Source: Paraphysoderma sedebokerense (lineage: Eukaryota > Blastocladiomycota > Physodermatomycetes > Physodermatales > Physodermataceae). Taken from it: 64,000 nt of DNA. Under the pieces are notes generated by a model. That model was not told the DNA's origin, did no database searches, and saw only the letters and a program-made list of their open reading frames with translations. The position numbers and the translations under genes were made by a program. Shown here in pieces: positions 44,163 to 55,762 of the stretch (its first letter is position 1; every line of letters begins with the position of its first letter). The stretch is taken from contig JAHLJZ010000001.1 in assembly GCA_025602915.1 (NCBI GenBank), positions 890,335 to 954,334 on the forward strand, given 5' to 3'.

Positions 44163-44360
44163 TGTATCCACGCAACTATATTTATTTGTATTCAGAAGCG
44201 AAGGAAATAAAGGAATGTAATATTTGAGCGAAGAGGTGATTTTTTCAAGGTGATTTATCGATGACCAGGGCCATGCGTTCATAACCAGAAGGGTCTCGAA
44301 AATCTTTACAGTAGGGCTCGCTCCTTCGACCGACGGTAACGACATCACTCTCTCAGGATA

Positions 44361-45379
44361 ATGGACGAAGAGGGCAAAACCGCCGTTGTGAATTCGATAC
44401 TATCAGTGGAAAGCAGCAATGTCCGTCCACCTCAGCGGCCCGACGCATCCGCAGATGAAAAACGGACTTATCTCTTCGACTTGCTGAATCGAGACCCTTC
44501 TCTGGTGTTGGAAAAATTCGGCCAAAATTTGTCTTCAAAGGAATTATCTCGGTTTGATGTGTACAGAGACTCCAAATATTCCTTTTCCTACGAAGTGAGA
44601 TATTATCTGGAAGAATTGTTGCCGTCGCCCTCCCGTATTAGTGCAAATCATGATCGTCAGAAGATAACTCGCAATCGAAGACTGACATTTTTGAATAAGG
44701 AATTATTAAACACTGATTACTTCAGCGAAACTGCAATGCAAGAGCGAGATCCCATATTATATGAAGATATGTTTCATAAGCTACCGAAACCTCAAAACAT
44801 GACGGAAGAATTGAAAAGTTATACTACAAATCCGATTGTCCGACATATGTTCGATTGCTTAGATATTATGCATAGCGAAGAGTTGTTAAAATCTGCAAAA
44901 GAGACGGAGGAGGAAGAAGAAGATAGCGAAATTGAAGAAGAAATGTCGTTTGACTTCGCAAACAGTAATACACCGGAGCAGCTCCGGGAACTCGATATTC
45001 AGCAGAATTTACCAGAGGATGAGGCAGTTGTGAAAGACGTTCTGACGGATGGACAAGATATTACAGTTGAATGCACAACTATCCCGCCTCCGCAGGATCC
45101 AGTTACGGAAGCTCTTCTCGAAGAATTTAAAGCGATCATGATCGAGAGATGGTTGTATGGGAACGATGTACGTATTTTTTTGTTCCAAAGGTATAATTTA
45201 ACGGCGTCGACGAACTATAACTAATTCATTTTTCCCAGACGACATTCGATTACTCTCAAGTCGACGATGACCCGACCCTCGATGATCTTGAACAGATTGG
45301 AAGGGATGTACAAGACAGTTACTTTGACGAGCAAGAGCCCTCGAATATGGCCACTGGAACTGGAATTCAAGATTTTTAA
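44361..45379 (+). CDS. CCDC97-like protein
   Basis: Two exons (44361-45167 and 45239-45379), 315 aa. It carries the CCDC97 C-terminal domain landmarks: NRDPSLVLEKFGQNLSS, YYLEELLPSPS, RNRRLTFLNKELLNTDYFSE, MQERDPILYEDMFH, an acidic run (EEEEEDSEIEEEMSFDF) and a final FDYSQVDDD ... SYFDEQEP. CCDC97 associates with the SF3B splicing factor and has been reported in the U2 snRNP-related interactome; the exact role is not settled. The start 44361 follows a short divergent promoter. Confidence 0.85.
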
Positions 45380-45486
45380 TCGATGCCTACAGGTGTAAAT
45401 TTTTTGTATATATATAGCGAAATTACTGTAAACACGCAACGTTTGTCAATCTTTTGGCGGGCGCCATTTTATAATACCTGTTAGCT

Positions 45487-46382
45487 ATGGCAATCGGGGT
45501 CAAGATAAGAATTGCTCATATAACTAGAAAGTTATTCTTTACTCGTAACATATTAAATTCTAAGCTATTTTGCTTTTCCCCCGGTTATACCAATACAACA
45601 TTACCCTTCATCCGCCGATCCTTGTCATCTGCTCCTGAACAACCAAAATTAAAAGGATGGAGAAAATATGCAGAACAGGTAGGATTGCAGATAAATATAT
45701 AACCAACTGTGTCTTACATCAATATTGAAGCTGAAAATATATATCTATCTCATTTGTGGCTTCGAATTTCGTTGAATCCTTAGTTTAAAGATAAACCGGG
45801 GTCTCATCTGTGAGTCGGATTTCTTGAGATCATTTTCTTTATCTGGATTACAATAGCTAACCGGATCCATTCTTTATTCGTTTAGTGCAGGTATGAAACA
45901 GTTTTAGAATACTTTGAATGGAAATGCCTGAACTAATCCGATGATTTTGATCGACTCGACGGATCCAGCGTTCGCTATATTGCACGAGATAACGGCGATA
46001 GTACCTCTACCACTAATATATTTTTTCCTCGATGCAACAAATATTTCTGTTCCGATACCCGAGAGTGCTATAGCAGGTAATTTGATATTTCACTCCATAT
46101 CTTTCTGGTAAAATGAAGACGAATAATTCACGAAACTACCCGTTCATATTTGTAGAGGGAAATAAGTACATTAATAGAGTATTGACGTATTTTAAATTCG
46201 AACCGCTGGAGGAAGGATCTAAAGCACTGTTAAACGCAACGACATCGTATGCAATTGTCAAAGCTTTGATGCCAGTTAGAATTGCATTGTGTGTGTTCTT
46301 AACACCATGGTGGGCAAGAGTGGTGATAGAACCAATAACGAATGGAGCAAAATGGCTAGCTACTGCAGTTAAGAAGAAATAG
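45487..46382 (+). CDS. Mitochondrial membrane protein, HEITAIVPLPL family (MRX11/FMP10/FAM210-like)
   Basis: Five exons (45487-45678, 45784-45809, 45886-45890, 45969-46076, 46156-46382) give 185 aa. The N-terminal about 55 residues are Arg/Lys/Ser-rich with few acids, as in a mitochondrial presequence. The spliced core KDKPGSHLAAFAILHEITAI and VPLPLIYFFLD is the typical motif of small fungal mitochondrial inner-membrane proteins; NATTSYAIVKALMPVRIALC and LTPWWARVVIEP form the second hydrophobic part. The central exon is only five bases (TGCAG) and is needed to keep the frame between the 26-nt exon 2 and exon 4. The exact family name is uncertain; function not established to my knowledge. Confidence 0.78.
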
Positions 46383-46648
46383 CTCCTTATGTTGCATGAA
46401 TAGTTTCCAATAGAGTCAACTTTTTCTCAGAGATCAAGCCTTTACTACTCAATTGGCCAGGAACATGGCAGAGATATTATTCAAACATATTAACACTTTG
46501 CTCGATTTGTCAGCTATTACTATACATTATTGTTTTTCGATACAGGTCGGTACCAGAAACTTGTTTCCCTCTGACAGACTTAGACGCCATGTGGTTTCTC
46601 TTTTGCACGGTTAATATCTCACTTAAATTCAATGGATTCGAAATCAGT

Positions 46649-49600
46649 TCAAAAGATATCTTCAATATCTGACCATTCCTTTTTCTGGCGGTGTTCCCAA
46701 TATTCACCATTGAATTTCCAGTATTCTTCGTTCGTATCTGGATCCAATTCTCTGGTAAACCATCGTGGTCTCCAATGACTACCTTGACTCTCTCGCTCTT
46801 TCCGTTTAGCCCGTTGCTTTTCTTCTACACGGACCTTTTCTTTGGAGGCGAGGTCGTACTCTCCTTCTTCCATAGCTCGTTGATCTAAATTCAAAAGTTA
46901 ATTCATGCAACCAGGATAATTGATTAAAGAAGCAAAACAAACCTGGTCGCAATCTACAATCTGTGGGGCACAGTACTTCCTTCAAGTACGGAGTCATCTG
47001 GTTAAGAGTCATTGCGAAGGGTGTTAAATTAAAATTCGATATACTCAATACTGGTACCGGATATCTTCTCCATAGCGTGGTACAAGTATTTGTAGTTGCG
47101 TTTGCTTTATCCCCAAGTAAATCGGGTTGACTTGAGTGGTTCACGAGAGATCCTGCCAACAACTTTTCGGAACCTGCAAGACTGAAAGAATTTTTTGGTG
47201 GGTCGCCAGTGTCGCTATACGGTCTGCACACTAGCTTTTCATCCCATCGCCCAAAAACTTCCCATTTTTGTTTACCATTAGCGTCAATCAGTTTACCACT
47301 AATTTCACATCGATCTTTGTTTCGCCATCCCGTAGCTTTAAAAGTTAAAATACACTTTTCTTTCGTCCGATGATTGGTTACTACCATATCACCATAGTGA
47401 TCGATCCAAAGTTTGCCAACAATCACTGTCATATTAATTTTTTGTTAGAAAATGCTTAAAATGTAGAGGAATAAACAAAACATACAGTTATTGACAGCTG
47501 TCGTTACTTTTTTCCAACTATAATGCTCGGTCGGAATGCCAAAATGAGATAGCTTTAGGATTACGTGACTAACTCCTTGCGGTAGAACTTCCAACGACTT
47601 CCCCCAAAATTTAGATTTTACGTTTACTTCGGAATAAAAGTCATACCGATCAGATTCACAATGACAAGCTGAAATCGGCTAAAATACGAAGGCATGAGTA
47701 TTACAAAACATTATGATAAAATATGAAATTACTTACTGGATGATGAGACACTTGTTCCGAAATGTAACGGAAACCCCGATCCTTCCTTACATATTCATAA
47801 GTTTCGCCCTAACGATCGTGAATGAATTGTTAATAAGCTCTCAATAGACTGCAAGAGAGTCACATACCAGCAATGGGTTGAAGGGTTTTCCTGTTCGATC
47901 AACTGTGCTCGCGTAATTCGACATGGCGAACGCAGCAACCAACAATAGTCTCTCATCACTTTTTTCCCTACTCCAAGCCAAATCAAGCAATTGAGAATAT
48001 TCAATATCTTCACACAATCTCTGTAACATTCCAATCGGCTCATTAAAGTAGACAGGAAGAGTAATTTTACTGAGATCCTTTCCAATAGCGTTTTTGAGAA
48101 CATTCCACAGGGATACTTCATTTCGCAGAAGAGCATGATCAACGGGTAACGAAGACCGAAGAGACTTGTGGAAAGAGTAATCCGGATGTTCATAACCTAA
48201 CAGAGACGGCAGAATGACAGATTGGCTTTGTTCGCTTGAAAGGTTCGAGTCCGTTGCACTGACAGCTCCCTCAACCGCATCATAAAATTCGTCATCGTCG
48301 TCTTCCTCGTAGTCGGGTTCAAGTGTGGTGGAAGTACTCGGCGACATTGTCATGGTTAAAGGAGTAATGGATGTTGAGGCTGGTATTGAACGGGATGTTT
48401 CGAAAGATCTTTTTCCTTGAGCCAAACTTCTTGCTTCTCTTTCCATACTTTCATAATCTTCAGCTAATCTACGGAGATTTTCTTCCCACATATTTTTTCG
48501 TTCCCTTTCGTATTCATACTTTCGTTTCCAGTATAATTCCCTCTCTTCGCACATCTTCATAGCGTCGTTGAATGCTGCTTTTACCGTATCCACAGATACT
48601 TTAAAAACGTTTAACGCCTCGTCAACTTTGGGTTTCAAATCAGGCCTGTCAGCGACTATGGTATCAAAAAGAGCCTTGGAACTGTTTATTAAGTTGCCTT
48701 GAATGTCAATTTGGGTTCGTGTCGTATTGATGGAGACCTAATTGGAATAGTACTTTAGTAAGATCGAGCGCATCTTGTTTTGTATAATAATATTCATACC
48801 TGTAGGGTTTCAACGTGTGGGACTTTCAATAATTCGATGTCTTCGTCCGGCATTTCAGAAACTACTGACTCAGTACGTTTATGACCATGCGATTGTCCAT
48901 CATCCCCGATATCACTAGCTGCATCTTCCGTTAATGCGGTTTTGCCCTTTGTCTCGGAGCCTTTCGCACTCTGATCATCACCTGGGACTGATAGTTTCCC
49001 TGTCTTCGAGCCCTTTTCCTTCTTTTCTCTGTCTTCCAGCCAAACTTTCGACTGAGTCAAAGCTAAAATCCATCTTTGGGCTTCCGTAACATGCTCTGCC
49101 CGTAAGTGATACCGAATCGAATTTTTACCAATGACGTCAAATCGGTGTCGATCAGTAGTGTCGACTTTTATTTTGGCAATCTTAAGGTTGACACTGTGAA
49201 TTTGTGAGAATATTAGTCAACACAATCAAGGAATTCATATCATTTTGAACTTACGCTCCGCGACATGAATTTGGGACGTCGTCCTGGTGTCGATAGTATG
49301 ACAAAATTCCATTTTCAAGGACAAACCATCTGCCTTTGTAACCACTGGCGTAATTTGTCCATTTGTGAAGAATACCTACAAATGAATTGGCAAATTATGT
49401 GAGTTTTTTTATTCTAAGCGCCACAAGTCAGTCAAGTTACCTGTCAATCGGGGCGGCTTATCGGGGGTAGTCGTTGCAAGTGTCATATTTGGGGTCACTA
49501 TATTGAATAGTCAGACTCAACTCCCAAGATTACAGTCCGCGAAGGAAGCCAGACCCAGACCTTCTTTGAACACTGCCTTAATCTTGTCGTCCTTTGTCAC

Positions 49601-50378
49601 CTCATAAAAGAATTTCCCTTTTCTGTCTCTTATAAATGGATCTGCACCTCTTTCCTTTATGCACCATCTTACTAAATCTGCATCTCCCCTTTTTGCAGCC
49701 TGATGCAGTACGGTTTCACCGGTTGAAGAATCCTGATGGTTGATGTCGACAAGAGCTGCAACTCGTGGATCTGAAAAGAATTTATACAAATTTTCAGATT
49801 CGGTTGGTTCAGACGCATACTTGTGCATTGTAGCTGTCTTTTGAGCGGCAAAAGAAGCTTGGTGTACTAAATACCGATTGAAATAGTGAGACATCAATAC
49901 TCGGGTTAAATATTTCGCTAGGTGCACATGAATGCAATTAATCAAAACTCATACGTTGTATCTTTTTCCGAATGTCTTCATTCTTTGCGACATCAATCGC
50001 TGATTTTCCTTCAGAATTTCTAATTGTGGTCACTATTACGGAACACTTTAATAGCATTTCCACTAAATCCGCCCGTCCATTTCGTGCAGCCAAATGTAAG
50101 GCTGTTTCACCCCTCTCGTCGACGACATTTACATCAACATTTTTTTGAATAAGCCATTCTACGACATTCCTCGGGGATATGTTGACAGCGAGATGAAGTA
50201 ACGACACAAATTGAGGAGATTTGTAACTTAAATCAGGCTGCGACGAATTTGGCGGCGTGAGGACAGTTGCAATTTGGGACACATCTCCAGAGCGAAAGGA
50301 CTCAACGATTCTGAAGGAGCGCAGAGTGTCGTCCAAACTCGGCGAAGGGGAGTGTCGAGTGGTAGCGGGGGAAGCCAT
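46649..50378 (-). CDS. Oxysterol-binding protein homologue with ankyrin repeats and PH domain (Osh1/2 type)
   Basis: Lipid-transfer protein acting at ER contact sites. From the N terminus: ankyrin repeats ([59 protein letters not shown]), a PH domain ([23 protein letters not shown] ending [19 protein letters not shown]), a charged linker with a possible FFAT-like acidic tract ([13 protein letters not shown], about 48260-48310), and the ORD lipid-binding domain ([42 protein letters not shown], which is the OSBP signature, and [14 protein letters not shown] at the end). About twelve exons. The domain order matches yeast Osh1/Osh2. The sterol or PI4P ligand cannot be told from sequence alone. 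Confidence 0.92.
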
Positions 50379-50582
50379 ATCGACAGAGAAGATGATATGG
50401 GTGTCAAAGAGGATGGAATCATGGAATCCAATTCAAACGATCACTCTGTCGTAAGCCACCATCATCCGCCGTCAATGACGTGTATCTTCACTTGTCAGCT
50501 GTCTCGGACGCACACAAAGACTGAAATTTCTCTACTCTTTCAACTATGGATACATCTGCAGATATCACACTCTCGCATGTCC

Positions 50583-51956
50583 TTACGCCCAGCAATATCG
50601 CTCGTTGCCTACCCACTCTACTGGGATGCCTTCCGACAAGTCCCCGCTGTTCCGGATAGCAAGACTACTCAAGCTCTCCTCCCGATTGACAAGCTTCCAC
50701 CTCCCATCTGCTAAATATCCCCCCATCTGTTCTGTCGGTCCATAATATTCGACCGATTGCGCTTTCAAATCCTTGGCCGCCTTCAAGACACCACTAAATA
50801 GTCTAGCTGTAATGTCACTCCGCCCTGGAACGTCACCTCCCTCCATCACGAAAATTTTTAATATGTACATTTTTTTCTCGAGCGGCAGATCCATCCACAA
50901 TGCATACCCTAAAATTTTTGGAGTATCTGAATTCTTCAAAGTCACGGCTGAACCCCATATGTTTGGGGACGGATTGGCCATAATTTTATGCTGGAACCGG
51001 CTTCGAGCGATGTGCCAATCCAACAATTCTTTAGTTGGCGCCATTAAAAATCTAGCTTCGGTAAATTTCAATTTTGCCATGTTTCGAACCGTTGAGACCA
51101 GGTCCAAGCACAAAATGTGTCCAATCTCGTTATCAGATATATCTTTTGCCAAGAGATTGTCTGAAACTGAGAGCCGCAAAGACGGATCGTCAGTGGCTTC
51201 GGAGCATCTCAGAGATAGTGACGGGAACACTTCCCAGCCCAGACGAGAATAAAATTTTGGACCGATATCACTATATAGAGACGAAGAGACTATATCTCCG
51301 TTGTTGGGAATAAATTGCACTGTATCTGAGCATTCCCTGAAAGCCACTTTCGTCTCATTAAACTTTGCTTGAAAGAAATCGCTCTGGACGTGCAATTTCG
51401 ATTCTATCGGTAACCGATCTCGGAGCATCTTCATCATCTGAGAAGCATATCCGTTGCCTCGATGGTGCACAGCAGTGAACACACTCGCTGTAAATATTTT
51501 TTAAGATAAGTAAACCAGAAGAAGGACTTAGTGGGAAGGGACTGGTGGCTGCTTACCAACTGTCAGCGTAGAAATCATCTCAACCTTTAATTTCTCCTGC
51601 GCTTTACGAGGATGAATCAGTAAGGATACTCTAGAGTATGTTTCGCACGAAGACAAAATGTCATCTTTGGTAGCGTCCTTAGGATCGACAGTGGCCTTAA
51701 GAAGAACCCAGCCGTGAAGAGCTTGCATCGAGTGTTGTGTGGATGCCAATGCCGCCTCTCTTTCGAGATATTGCTGAAGTGACATATTTTTTCCCCACCT
51801 ATTCATGAGTGATTGTTACATGTATGTTCATACTTGGTGATAAGAGGAATGTGATGATACGAACTCTGCAAAGTTGAGTTCCTGACACAGAACATGTAGG
51901 CGGGACAGCGGACTTAGCTTATGAAGGACATATCGGTTTTCAGCCGGGATAGACAT
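50583..51956 (-). CDS. LYC1-like GNAT acetyltransferase
   Basis: Three exons, about 400 aa. Residues at the 5' end read MSIPAENRYVLHKLSPLSRL. The acetyl-CoA loop HHRGNGYASQMM lies after the splice at about 51490 (TASVFTAVHHRG). A second half without this loop (GWEVFPSLSLR, EARFLMAPTKELLDWHIARS, ILGYALWMDLP, KRSLPWVEYYGP-type end) matches the C-terminal GNAT-like domain of fungal lysine N-acetyltransferase LYC1, which starts lysine degradation in yeasts. Substrate specificity is inferred only from family layout. Confidence 0.72.
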
Positions 51957-52171
51957 TTTAAATAAGATATGAGTCTAGTAATTGTTTCTTATCAGCGGTC
52001 CAAGGTATTCCAACTTGAGTCAATTTTGTGTCTGCAATCGATGCCCTGGCGGCTGGGTTGGACGGATCCATTAAATTTAACGTGTCCACTTTTGTTGTCG
52101 CTCTCACCACAGCATCCACATTCCACACTCCACATTCCAACCGTAACTCTCATCAGCAGGAGTATCAGAAG

Positions 52172-53310
52172 ATGCAGCAACGCCCTCCGCAACAGCCGCC
52201 ACAGCAACCCAATCCCATCATCCAATGGTTCAACTCTCTACCCATCATCACAAGGACTCTCTTCGGCGCTACTGTAGGATGCACACTGCTCGGATCATTC
52301 CTCATTTCTCCCTACACTATGATTCTGTATTGGCCCAAAATCTTTAAGGAACTACAGGTTTGTGTCACAACTTACAATCTCCTTCCTATCACACAAAGTT
52401 ATACTGACACTAACCTATACTCCTTCTGGTGTTCGCATGTGCTCAATCCCTTGTGTTATTCCTGCAAATTCTGAACCAATTTACTAGATATGGCGACTTG
52501 CTAGCTGTTTCTTTGTCAGCAAATTAGGTCTCAATTGGGCAATAAACCTGTATTTCCTGTACAGACATTCCCTTGATTTAGAACGAGACACCTTCGCAGG
52601 TCGAACGGCGGATTACTCTTATTTTGTATTACTAGTTATGTCATTCTGTTTGGTATGTACACTTTACTTTTAGAAGAAAAAGCAAACGCTTGATGTGTTG
52701 AAATTATAACCTAAACTAATCAAAATTATTGATTGTTTTAGGCTGGCGGATATGTCATGAAATTCGCTGTTCTGGGGGAATCGTTAACCCTTGCGATAGT
52801 ATACTTATGGGCCCAATATCATCCCGAAATGGTTGTAAATTTTATGTTTGGCATGCGTTTCAAGGTAAAATCAATGATGTACTCAAATATAGTGTAACTC
52901 AATGTTAACTTGAAATCGTTGATACCGTTAGGCTTTGTATCTACCTTGGGTCCTTGTTGGGTGGGATCTGCTTATGACCGGTGGGTTACCTTTATCTAAA
53001 ATTATGGGAATTATTGCGGGACATGGGTATGCTATGACTTTCCTCTCTATCATAATACTGGATGAGTTGTGCGACTTTGACTGATTGGGTAATGCGCATC
53101 AGTTATTACTATCTCGACACGATCTATCCTGCCGCGTCTGGCCGCCGTTTGATCAATACCCCTAGTTTCTTGCGACGATACTTCTATAACGATGGACCAC
53201 GGCAAGGTGGGTTCAGTGGTAGTGGAGCTTACACTGCAGGAGGAGCCAGACCATCTGAAGGTGCCCAAGGAAGGACAAGTTGGGGCAGTGGAAGAAGATT
53301 AGGTGATTAA
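52172..53310 (+). CDS. DER1: Derlin (ER-associated degradation rhomboid pseudoprotease)
   Basis: Five exons (52172-52357, 52488-52652, 52742-52864, 52932-53026, 53103-53310), 258 aa. A Gln/Pro-rich start leads to WFNSLPIITRTLFGATVGCT; YWPKIFKELQIWRLASCFFV, LNWAINLYFLYRHSLDLE, LVMSFCLAGGYVMKFAVLGE, FGMRFKALYLPWVLVGWDLL and GIIAGHGYYYLDTIYP are the derlin core with about six membrane helices. The C terminus ends TSWGSGRRLGD, an SHP box that binds Cdc48/p97, as in human derlin-1. It helps extract misfolded proteins from the ER. Confidence 0.95.
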
Positions 53311-53524
53311 TCCTTTAAGAAAAAGAAAGCTATTTTGGTTTCATCGATTGTACATTATTGCGTGCGTGAACCAGAGAAGACGTAGTAACCAGATAGTCTG
53401 GCCAAACCAATTTTTATAATTAATGGATCGTTCCATCGTTTTAACTGTTCTACATGTGAATTATGATACAACAATGTCCAACCGGCATGCCCATTTACAA
53501 ACTACTCGTCCCAACATATGAAAT

Positions 53525-55425
53525 TTATGAAAAGTTAATCTTGAGAGTCAAACTTAACGGCAAATTGCTATCTGTGATTGTACATTCAAATTCATGACCA
53601 GAAGCAACGAACTCGATTAGTTTTTTGTCTAAATTTGGACGAGTGGCTTCTTCCAAGGGAGGTGGTGCTGGCATGTAAATAGATTTTCCTGCTGTCCGGA
53701 TTGACGGTTTTTTCAGTTGACTATCAACAATACGAGCGTAACACATTGAGTTAATATTAGTCAGTTGTGTTCACCAATAACTGAAAGAACTAAATAAAGG
53801 CGGAGGAGACGAAGAGGTATAGATGATTAAAAATAATTGATAATTACAGTTTGGGAATTTCCCGCAGCATTTCAATAAAATCTCTAACAATAGTATCAGA
53901 TTTCACATCCAGTTTCATTTTTTCAGATCCACAAACTGGGCAGTCATCTTCTTTCGCCAATGAAAAGGTGTACGTGTACACCCCTTTAGTTCCGTTGTAA
54001 GACATGTAATTATCAAGTGTGGGCTGACATTGAGTAGCGAGTTTTAGAGCTTCATTCGTGCACGCAGCTACAGAAGGGACCATATATAAGTACTGAGTGT
54101 GATCATAGAATAATTGAGAAACGCAAGAGCGACAAACCTGCGATGACTGCATTGGTAGAAGCGATGGCGGGAATGATATTTTTTACAACGCCTTGGGTGA
54201 GTGAATAGGTGATACCGGTAATGTTAAATTCGTTGGCTCGTTTCAAAGCAGTGTTATACAACCATGTTATGTGTTCCGGATTATCGCCATCGAGTTTGGT
54301 ATCTTTCAGTATTTGTGATTAGAAGAAAGTAATGAGTGTAAAGCGGATTGTGAGTTTTGCAAAACCGAAAGTACCTGGAAAGGCTTTAGGCCATTGCAGC
54401 ACGCTGGCCCATTCGATACAATGTTCTGGCAATCGTGGAGTGTTTGCAATAGTACATATCGGATAAGTAGTTTGTTCGGTAAACATGTTGAGAGAACATT
54501 CAAAACATGGTCCTTGATGGGGAATGATTACACGGGCTTGGCCTTTAAAACCTATTGTTTCATTCATTTCACACGTTATTTACCAAAGTATCAAATGAAT
54601 AGGTTCTCGATTTTAGGAACTTGCCTTCAGTACCGCCATCGATGATTGGTTTCAAAGTACTAGGATCATCCTCATCATACATATTCACGATCGTAGCGTT
54701 CATCCATCTTCGTGCTTCTATCGAATCTAAACCGGTTATGATGATGGAAAACTGTTTATAGAATTCATCATCTTTGTCTTGAATTTTACAGAAATGACTA
54801 AACATAAAAGTCAAGGAATCAAGTTCGAGATGGCAATGAAAATATGGTGATAATGAAAAGGATACGGCGTAACAGTGACACCTTTCACCCTTTGCATAAC
54901 AAATTCAGAGGCAACGATTGCTTTCGGCCGTCCAATATCCTTCTGCCTGAATTGACAGAAAGTAGATATTAAATAGACTGTAACACTGGCTCCATTCAAC
55001 AAGATCGGCAGTAATAGAGTAAATCCAAAGCCCATGATAACTGAGTAATACAAACCTGAATAGAAATTGACGATTGAGATTACTTAAATCGATTGTGTCC
55101 ATATCAATAACATGTATGTCGTTGAACCCACTTAATGCTAAATTCTTGAGCAATTCGCAACCTAAACCTCCGGCTCCGACAACCAGGATTTTGCAGTCAT
55201 TATGAACAAAATCTTTAATCTAAATATGCAAAATATTAGACTCAACTCTCTTATTGTTTGTAGTTGACACCGAATAGTGGATGTCCAACAACGGAAGATA
55301 CAAACATTTTGGCCAGGTTCAAAGAGTTCGACATTCGTGAAAGGGCCAGCTTTATCAAGGAAACGATACATTGGGTTCCAACGACCGTCAGATAGATCTG
55401 TTTGCATAGGTTCACCAGCTGACAT
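53525..55425 (-). CDS. UBA3: NEDD8-activating enzyme E1 catalytic subunit UBA3
   Basis: Activates NEDD8 with a ULA1/NAE1 partner for cullin modification. Landmarks: [42 protein letters not shown] (ATP-binding GxGxxG, seen on the 5' side), [78 protein letters not shown] (catalytic Cys in ICTI), and the C-terminal ubiquitin-like domain [19 protein letters not shown]-type. CPVCGSEKM is one zinc pair. The start at 55425 is chosen because MSAGEPMQ precedes conserved sequence; 55503 is in the same frame. About eight introns. Confidence 0.93.
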
Positions 55426-55762
55426 GTTGTAGTATTGAAGAGCAGTGAAATTATGTTGAATATAAGATATACCAATGAAGTGATTATATGAAACGCGAAC
55501 CATGTTTGTTTTGACCTTTTAAGAGTTCACTAAAAATATGAAAGGCTTGACCACTTGCACAGATGAGCTTGAAAGTTGATAACAGCCGATATGAAGGCAT
55601 TAAGTAAGCCTTTGTGACCACAATATATTCTATTTAGCACTGTGCGTTGATTACAGTCATGATCGAACAGGAGAATGTAACATTAACCTACTAATAGAAA
55701 CGGATATAATATTACATGAAAAGCTAATAATGTACAAATTTGAATAGCAATTAATACGATAA
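55426..55762. other. Intergenic, UBA3 upstream and SANT-WD40 3' end
   Basis: About 340 bp of AT-rich sequence without a supported gene between two minus-strand genes. It should hold the UBA3 promoter. Confidence 0.4.
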
